Source: Kribbella sp. NBC_01245 (GTDB lineage: Bacteria > Actinomycetota > Actinomycetes > Propionibacteriales > Kribbellaceae). Taken from it: DNA of 64,000 bases. The notes beneath the pieces are model-generated. The model was not told where the DNA came from. It was given only the letters and a program-made list of their open reading frames with translations, and ran no database searches. The stretch is from contig NZ_CP108487.1 of NCBI RefSeq assembly GCF_036226525.1, positions 6,634,001 through 6,698,000 of the forward strand, read 5' to 3'. The stretch's first letter is position 1; the number at the start of each line of letters is the position of its first letter. A program made the translations under genes and the position numbers. Positions 58,930 through 64,000 of the stretch are shown here, in pieces.

Positions 58930-59778
58930 GTGAAGCTTCTGCATACGGGCAAGGTCCGCGACCTCTACAGCGACCGTGACGGCGAACTGCTGCTGGTCGC
59001 GTCCGACCGCGTCAGCGTGTACGACGTGGTGCTGCCGACGCTGGTCCCGGGCAAGGGCAAGATCCTGAACCAGCTCTCGCTGTGGTGGTTCGACCAGCTC
59101 GCGGACGTGGTGCCGAACCACGTGATCTCCGCGACCGACGTACCCGAGGAGTTCGCGGGCCGGGCGATCCGCTGCCGCGCCCTCGACGTCGTACAGGTCG
59201 AATGCGTTGCGCGCGGTTACCTGGCCGGCGGCGGCTGGAAGGCGTACCAGGAAACCGGAGAGATCTTCGGCGTGGAATTGCCGGCGGGGCTGGTCGAGGG
59301 CGACCGCATTCCCGGCGGGCCGGTCTTCACTCCGAGTAGCAAGGTGGCGCCCGAGGACGGGCACGACGAGCCGATGACGTACGACGAGGTCGTCGCGCTG
59401 ACCGGGCCGGAACTCGCGGCGAAACTGCGCGACACCACGCTCGCGTTGTTCACCCGCGCCTCGGCGATCGCGGAAAAGCGCGGCGTGATCCTGGCCGATA
59501 CGAAATTCGAGTTCGGGGTGACTACGGAAGGCGAGCTGATCGTCGCGGATGAGGTCTGTACGCCGGACTCGTCGCGTTACTGGCGGGCCGACGAATGGAA
59601 ACCTGGTAGCTCGCTGCCGAGTATGGACAAGCAATACCTGCGCGACTGGTCGTCGTCCATCGAAGGCTGGGACCATACCGCTCCCGGCCCGGAAATCCCG
59701 GCCGATGTGGTGGCCGAGCTGAAACGCCGTTACGTCGCCATGTACGAGCAACTGACCGATTCCCCCTGGACGGAGTGA
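58930..59778 (+). CDS. purC: SAICAR synthetase (phosphoribosylaminoimidazole-succinocarboxamide synthase)
   Basis: This 282-residue enzyme catalyses the eighth step of IMP synthesis. It has LLHTGKVRDLY, SDRVSVYDVVLPT, VECVARGYLAGGGWK, FTPSSKVAPEDGHDEP, DTKFEFG and DEVCTPDSSRYW. GTG 58930 is chosen because the conserved N-terminus begins there; the longer frame would add an unrelated 12 residues. There are no other pur genes nearby. A near-palindrome follows (59780-59805), before lysS. Confidence 0.95.
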   Translation: MKLLHTGKVRDLYSDRDGELLLVASDRVSVYDVVLPTLVPGKGKILNQLSLWWFDQLADVVPNHVISATDVPEEFAGRAIRCRALDVVQVECVARGYLAGGGWKAYQETGEIFGVELPAGLVEGDRIPGGPVFTPSSKVAPEDGHDEPMTYDEVVALTGPELAAKLRDTTLALFTRASAIAEKRGVILADTKFEFGVTTEGELIVADEVCTPDSSRYWRADEWKPGSSLPSMDKQYLRDWSSSIEGWDHTAPGPEIPADVVAELKRRYVAMYEQLTDSPWTE

Positions 59779-59779
59779 C

Positions 59780-59805
59780 GTTAACGATTCGTTCTCATCG
59801 CTAAC
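59780..59805. promoter_or_regulatory. Inverted repeat between purC and lysS
   Basis: GTTAACGAT and ATCGCTAAC pair at 8 of 9 positions, 8 nt apart. It lies just upstream of TAGCCT (59813-59818), the likely lysS -10, 8 nt before its ATG. It may be an operator or a weak purC terminator. Confidence 0.4.
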
Positions 59806-59826
59806 CGGCCACTAGCCTTTGGTGTT

Positions 59827-61347
59827 ATGAGTGAATCGCGTGCGAACCCAGTGGCCCCCGACCACGGGCAGGACGACCTGCCCGAGCAGATCAGGGTCCG
59901 CCGGGAGAAGCGTGACCGCCTGCTGGCGGAAGGGGGTGCGGCGTACCCCATCGAGGTGCCCCGGACGCACACGCTGAAGGAGCTGCGCGAGACGTACGAC
60001 CCGCAGCAGCTCGAGGCGGACACCCGGACCGGCCAGCAGGTCGCGGTCACCGGGCGGGTCATCTTCCTGCGGAACACCGGCAAGCTGTGCTTCGTCCGGC
60101 TGCGCGAGGGTGACGGCACCGAGCTGCAGGTGATGTTCTCGCTGGCAGACCTCGGTGAGGAGGGCCTGGCCCGGTTCAAGGCGCTGGTCGACCTCGGTGA
60201 TCTGCTGGCGGTCCAGGGCGAGGTGATCACCAGCCGCCGCGGCGAGCTGTCCGTGCAGGCGACCGCCTGGCAATTGGCGGCCAAGACGCTGCGCCCGCTG
60301 CCCAACGAGCACAAGCCGCTGAACGAGGAGGCCCGGGTCCGGCTGCGCTACGTCGACCTGATCGTGCGGCCCGAGGCCCGCGAGATGGTCCGGATCAAGG
60401 CCGCCGTGCTGAAGTCGCTGCGGGCCACGCTGGACGCGCAGGACTTCGTCGAGGTCGAGACGCCGGTGCTGCAGCTGACCAACGGCGGCGCGGCGGCCCG
60501 GCCGTTCCGTACCCACCTGAACGCCTTCGACCAGCCGATGCTGCTGCGGATCGCGCTCGAGCTCGACCTCAAGCGCGCGATGATCGGTGGTGTCGACCGG
60601 GTCTACGAGATCGGCCGGACGTTCCGGAATGAGGGTCTCGACTCGACCCATGCGGCGGAATTCTCGATGCTCGAGGCTTATCAGGCATATGGCGACTACA
60701 ACTCGATGGCGACGCTGACCCGGGAACTCATCCTGAATGCGGCCCGCGCGGTCGGCCGTACCGTTGTCACCGCGCGGGATGGCTCGGAGATCGATCTGGA
60801 ACAGCCTTGGCGTGAGGCGCGCGTTTTCGACCTGATCAGTGAAGCGGTCGGAGAAGCCGTCGATGTGAACACCGACGCGGCCACCCTGAAGAAGCTCGCC
60901 GAACAGCACGAAGTCGAGTTGCAGCCGGGCTGGAATGCCGGCGAGATCGCTCTCGAGCTGTACGAGAAGCTGGTCGAGCACACGTTGATCCAGCCCACCT
61001 TCGTGAAGGATTATCCGGAGTCGGTGCGGCCGCTGGCCAAGCCGCATCGGGAAATTCCGGGTTTGGTCGAGGCGTGGGATCTGATCATCAACGGGGTGGA
61101 ACTCGCGCCCGCCTACTCCGAGCTGAATGACCCGGTGATCCAGCGCGAACGCCTCACCGCACAGTCGTTGCTGGCCGCCGCCGGTGATCCCGAGGCGATG
61201 GATCTGGACGAGGATTTCCTTCGCGCGATGGAGTTCGGTATGCCGCCGGCCGGTGGTGTCGGTATGGGCGTGGACCGTTTGGTGATGTTGCTCACGGGCG
61301 TCGGCATCCGCGAGACGATTCTGTTCCCGTTGCTGCGGCCGGAGTGA
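59827..61347 (+). CDS. lysS: Lysyl-tRNA synthetase (class II)
   Basis: This is a 506-residue enzyme. An N-terminal OB-fold anticodon domain (VAVTGRVIFLRNTGKLCFVRL) is followed by the class II core: motif 1 FVEVETPVLQ, motif 2 GRTFRNEGLDSTHAAEFSMLE and motif 3 GGVGMGVDRLVMLLTG. It charges tRNA-Lys. The length is typical. It is followed by a 13-bp terminator and lies upstream of lsr2 and clpC, a conserved actinobacterial order. Confidence 0.97.
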   Translation: MSESRANPVAPDHGQDDLPEQIRVRREKRDRLLAEGGAAYPIEVPRTHTLKELRETYDPQQLEADTRTGQQVAVTGRVIFLRNTGKLCFVRLREGDGTELQVMFSLADLGEEGLARFKALVDLGDLLAVQGEVITSRRGELSVQATAWQLAAKTLRPLPNEHKPLNEEARVRLRYVDLIVRPEAREMVRIKAAVLKSLRATLDAQDFVEVETPVLQLTNGGAAARPFRTHLNAFDQPMLLRIALELDLKRAMIGGVDRVYEIGRTFRNEGLDSTHAAEFSMLEAYQAYGDYNSMATLTRELILNAARAVGRTVVTARDGSEIDLEQPWREARVFDLISEAVGEAVDVNTDAATLKKLAEQHEVELQPGWNAGEIALELYEKLVEHTLIQPTFVKDYPESVRPLAKPHREIPGLVEAWDLIINGVELAPAYSELNDPVIQRERLTAQSLLAAAGDPEAMDLDEDFLRAMEFGMPPAGGVGMGVDRLVMLLTGVGIRETILFPLLRPE

Positions 61348-61358
61348 CACCGAATATT

Positions 61359-61396
61359 CCACCGGTTCTGCCGATTGAAAGCAGCAGAACCGGTGG
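61359..61396 (+). terminator. lysS terminator
   Basis: CCACCGGTTCTGC pairs perfectly with GCAGAACCGGTGG around a 12-nt loop, 11 nt past the stop. ATTCCACCGGTTCTGCCG (61356) recurs 45 bp later as ATTCCATCGGTTCGGCCG. Confidence 0.8.
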
Positions 61397-61604
61397 GCCT
61401 ATTCCATCGGTTCGGCCGCCGCTGCGGGTGCTGTCACGAATACCGAAGGTCACATCTCGCGTTCTCGTGTCCACGTGGCGGAATATTTTCTGCAATTTCC
61501 CGCCTGTTCAATGACAGCCGAGGCAGGTTTGCGGTAGTAATCTGTACGAAGTATTTCTGCCAGGGAATGTGCCTGGGTAACGGCCACGGAAAGGACTGTC
61601 ATCG

Positions 61605-61940
61605 ATGGCGCAAAAGATTCAGGTGCTGCTGGAGGACGATCTCGACGGCGGTAAGGCCGATGAGACCGTCACTTTCGGTCTGGACGGGACGACGTTCGAG
61701 ATCGACCTGTCCAAGAAGAACGCCGCCAAATTGCGCGACGCCCTCGCCGCGTATGTCGGCGCCGGGCGCCGGGTCTCGGGCCGTCGCGGCGCAGCCGCGG
61801 GCCGCGGCGCGCGCGGTCGGGGCCGTTCGGCCACCGACTCGGCCGACATCCGCGCCTGGGCCAAGGAGAACGGGTACGAGGTCAGTGAGCGTGGCCGTAT
61901 CTCCGCCGAGGTGCGGGCCGCCTACAACGAGGCGAAGTAA
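61605..61940 (+). CDS. lsr2: Nucleoid-associated protein Lsr2
   Basis: This 111-residue H-NS analogue bridges AT-rich DNA and silences acquired genes. The N-terminal dimerisation domain (KIQVLLEDDLDGGKADETVTFGLDG, FEIDLSKKNAAKLR) is followed by an Arg/Gly/Ala linker. The C-terminal DNA-binding domain (DIRAWAKENGYEVSERGRISAEVRAAY) contains the RGR minor-groove hook. The ATG has GGAAAGGA about 10 nt upstream. The 5' region is AT-richer than most of the window, in keeping with autoregulation. The lysS-lsr2-clpC order is conserved. Confidence 0.97.
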   Translation: MAQKIQVLLEDDLDGGKADETVTFGLDGTTFEIDLSKKNAAKLRDALAAYVGAGRRVSGRRGAAAGRGARGRGRSATDSADIRAWAKENGYEVSERGRISAEVRAAYNEAK

Positions 61941-61953
61941 CGCGCATTCAGCA

Positions 61954-61997
61954 GCGGACCCGGTCCCGGCAGCCCCAGTGGCGCCGGGACCGTCCGC
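61954..61997 (+). terminator. lsr2 terminator
   Basis: CGGTCCCGGC pairs with GCCGGGACCG around a 12-nt loop, flanked by GCGGA/TCCGC after a 2-nt bulge, 14 nt past the stop. Confidence 0.75.
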
Positions 61998-62088
61998 ATT
62001 CCGGCCGATTTTCACCCCGGCCGGGTAGGTTCGGAGTTACTGCGCGCGAGCCACGCGGGTAGCTGAGAAAACAAGTTCACGGATGTCT

Positions 62089-62209
62089 TCGCTGGTGGCG
62101 AACAAGGGAACACCGGGCCGGTCCGGGCGGTTGTTCCTTTGTGATTGCCGGTGGCCGGTTTCGCGATGTGTTCGCTGAGAGCGAGCCTGTCGGTACCGGG
62201 GACTAGCAT
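62089..62209 (+). promoter_or_regulatory. clpC promoter with two ClgR-like boxes
   Basis: CGCTGAGAGCGAGC (62173-62186) fits the ClgR pattern CGCYNANRGCG closely, and CGCTGGTGGCGAAC (62090-62103) fits with one mismatch. The -10 candidate is TAGCAT (62204-62209); the proximal box overlaps the expected -35, as at known ClgR-activated clp promoters. The remaining 61998-62271 sequence shows nothing else. Confidence 0.7.
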
Positions 62210-62271
62210 GCATGTACGGGGGTTGGACACACGGCTCGTCCAACTCCTCTGAGGCAAGGAGTGCTTTGGCG

Positions 62272-64000
62272 ATGTTTGAACGATTTACGGACCGCGCCCG
62301 TCGGGTAGTCGTCCTGGCTCAAGAAGAGGCCAGGATGCTCAGCCACAACTACATCGGGACCGAGCACATTCTGCTCGGCCTGATCCATGAGGGTGAGGGT
62401 GTCGCCGCCAAGGCTCTCGAGAGCCTGGGTATCTCGCTGGAGGCCGTTCGTTCCCAGGTCGAGGAGATCATCGGCCAGGGGCAGCAGGCTCCCAGTGGGC
62501 ACATCCCGTTCACACCCCGAGCCAAGAAGGTGCTGGAGCTCTCCCTGCGGGAGGCGCTGCAGCTCGGACACAACTACATCGGTACCGAGCACATCCTGCT
62601 CGGTCTCATCCGCGAGGGTGAGGGTGTCGCCGCACAGGTCCTGGTCAAGCTGGGTGCCGACCTGAACAAGGTCCGGCAGCAGGTCATCCAGCTGCTCAGT
62701 GGTTACCAGGGCAAGGAGACGGCAGCCGCGGGGGCTCCCGCCGAGGGAGCGCCGAGCAGTTCGCTGGTGCTGGATCAGTTCGGCCGGAACCTCACCCAGG
62801 CCGCGCGCGAATCCAAACTCGACCCGGTGATCGGGCGCGAGAAGGAGATCGAGCGGGTCATGCAGGTGCTGTCGCGCCGGACCAAGAACAACCCGGTCCT
62901 GATCGGTGAGCCGGGTGTCGGCAAGACCGCGATCGTCGAGGGCCTGGCCCAGGCGATCGTGCGTGGCGACGTGCCCGAGACCCTGAAGGACAAGCAGATC
63001 TACACGCTCGACCTCGGCGCGCTGGTGGCCGGGTCGCGCTATCGCGGTGACTTCGAGGAGCGCCTGAAGAAGGTGCTCAAGGAGATCCGCACCCGCGGTG
63101 ACATCGTGCTGTTTATCGACGAGATCCACACCCTGGTCGGCGCTGGTGCGGCCGAGGGCGCGATCGACGCGGCGAGCATCCTGAAGCCGATGCTGGCGCG
63201 TGGTGAGCTGCAGACGATCGGTGCCACCACCCTCGACGAGTACCGCAAGTACGTCGAGAAGGACGCGGCGCTGGAGCGTCGTTTCCAGCCGATCCAGGTC
63301 GCCGAGCCGTCGATCGCGCACACCATCGAGATCCTCAAGGGTCTGCGCGACCGTTACGAGGCGCACCACCGGGTCACCATCACCGACCCGGCCCTGGTCG
63401 CGTCGGCGCAGATGGCCGATCGGTACATCTCGGACCGCTTCCTGCCGGACAAGGCGATCGACCTGATCGACGAGGCCGGTTCCCGGTTGCGGATCCGCCG
63501 GATGACCGCGCCGCCGGACCTGCGTGAGTTCGACGAGAAGATCGCGAACGTGCGCCGGGAGAAGGAGTCGGCGATCGACGCCCAGGACTTCGAGCGCGCG
63601 GCGAACCTTCGCGACGATGAGAAGAAGCTCATCAACGCGAAGGCCGAGCGCGAGAAGCAGTGGAAGGCCGGCGACATGGACGTCGTCGCCGAGGTCGACG
63701 AGGAGCTGATCGCCGAGGTGCTCAGCACCGCCACCGGCATCCCCGTCTTCAAGCTGACCGAGGAGGAGTCCTCGCGACTGCTGAAGATGGAGGAGGAGCT
63801 CGCCAAGCGGTATGTCGGTCAGGAGGACGCCGTCAAGGCGCTGTCCCGGTCGATCCGCCGTACTCGTGCGGGTCTGAAGGACCCGAAGCGGCCGAGCGGC
63901 TCGTTCATCTTCGCCGGTCCGTCCGGTGTCGGTAAGACCGAGCTGTCGAAGGCGCTGACCGAGTTCCTGTTCGGTGACGAGTCCGCGCTGATCAGCCTCG
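62272..64000 (+). CDS. clpC: ATP-dependent Clp protease ATPase subunit ClpC (3' end outside window)
   Basis: The first 576 codons of an AAA+ unfoldase that feeds the ClpP protease are visible. The duplicated Clp N-domain (residues 5-140) contains two near-identical SHNYIGTEHILLGLI-type repeats. NBD1 has Walker A GEPGVGKT and LFIDEIHTLVGAG. The UVR/M-domain (about 425-470, FERAANLRDDEKKL) marks it as ClpC rather than ClpB. NBD2 begins with GPSGVGKTELSKAL before the sequence ends. The ATG has AAGGAG 10 nt upstream. ClgR-type boxes suggest induction during proteolytic stress. Confidence 0.97.
   Translation, partial: MFERFTDRARRVVVLAQEEARMLSHNYIGTEHILLGLIHEGEGVAAKALESLGISLEAVRSQVEEIIGQGQQAPSGHIPFTPRAKKVLELSLREALQLGHNYIGTEHILLGLIREGEGVAAQVLVKLGADLNKVRQQVIQLLSGYQGKETAAAGAPAEGAPSSSLVLDQFGRNLTQAARESKLDPVIGREKEIERVMQVLSRRTKNNPVLIGEPGVGKTAIVEGLAQAIVRGDVPETLKDKQIYTLDLGALVAGSRYRGDFEERLKKVLKEIRTRGDIVLFIDEIHTLVGAGAAEGAIDAASILKPMLARGELQTIGATTLDEYRKYVEKDAALERRFQPIQVAEPSIAHTIEILKGLRDRYEAHHRVTITDPALVASAQMADRYISDRFLPDKAIDLIDEAGSRLRIRRMTAPPDLREFDEKIANVRREKESAIDAQDFERAANLRDDEKKLINAKAEREKQWKAGDMDVVAEVDEELIAEVLSTATGIPVFKLTEEESSRLLKMEEELAKRYVGQEDAVKALSRSIRRTRAGLKDPKRPSGSFIFAGPSGVGKTELSKALTEFLFGDESALISL

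Overview
This window is about 64 kb of high-GC actinobacterial chromosome with no phage or transposase genes. The organism looks like a Kribbella- or Nocardioides-type member of the Propionibacteriales. The grounds are the G/C-rich third codon positions, F420 synthesis (fbiC), Lsr2, ClpC with ClgR-like boxes, GTG/TTG starts, and many start codons lying 6-8 nt behind a TANNNT -10 box (leaderless transcription). The genus is an inference.

Layout. 1-6.2 kb: end of an acyl-CoA oxidase, small hypothetical genes, fbiC, and a TetR-DUF2867 pair beside a cluster of mirrored 33-bp repeats. 6.2-20.2 kb is a mostly secreted-protein region: a Tat-exported cholesterol oxidase, a thiamine-binding protein, an SRPBCC/CGNR-regulator pair lying between two copies of a terminator-containing direct repeat, a GH3 glycosidase with a ThuA-ricin protein, a BASS transporter, a BNR-repeat protein, an exported EEP hydrolase, a RipA-like NlpC/P60 hydrolase, an exported alpha/beta hydrolase and a YdcF protein. 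20.3-49.4 kb carries a conserved actinobacterial housekeeping backbone: ppa, dacB, DUF2342, tilS, hpt, ftsH, folE, folP, folB, folK, DUF3180, DUF2520, panC, nadB, nadC, coaX. From memory this follows the order of the matching Mycobacterium region. It is interrupted by accessory inserts: a methyltransferase, a toxin-antitoxin pair, an S1 protease, an AbiEi-like protein, and an orphan nuoD with two PH-domain proteins, a MidA-like methyltransferase and a twin AAA+ ATPase. 49.7-58.9 kb: a TetR regulator and a Kelch protein that appear to share an operator, a putative lipoprotein, and a five-gene peptide/oligosaccharide ABC importer. 58.9-64 kb returns to the backbone: purC, lysS, lsr2 and clpC, which runs off the end.

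The most notable unexplained structure is a family of long, mostly perfect palindromes (five complete copies and one half copy). Each lies just downstream of a stop codon. They share a core of about 20 bp, four of the five have a loop of 33-34 nt with non-conserved sequence, and the arms differ between copies by paired, compensating changes. Other points of interest are the orphan NuoD that keeps the arginine known to be methylated in mitochondrial complex I, with a MidA/NDUFAF7-like methyltransferase about 1.8 kb away; a terminator whose 3' arm is the ribosome binding site of the next gene; and a 14-bp inverted repeat bracketing the leaderless folP promoter.
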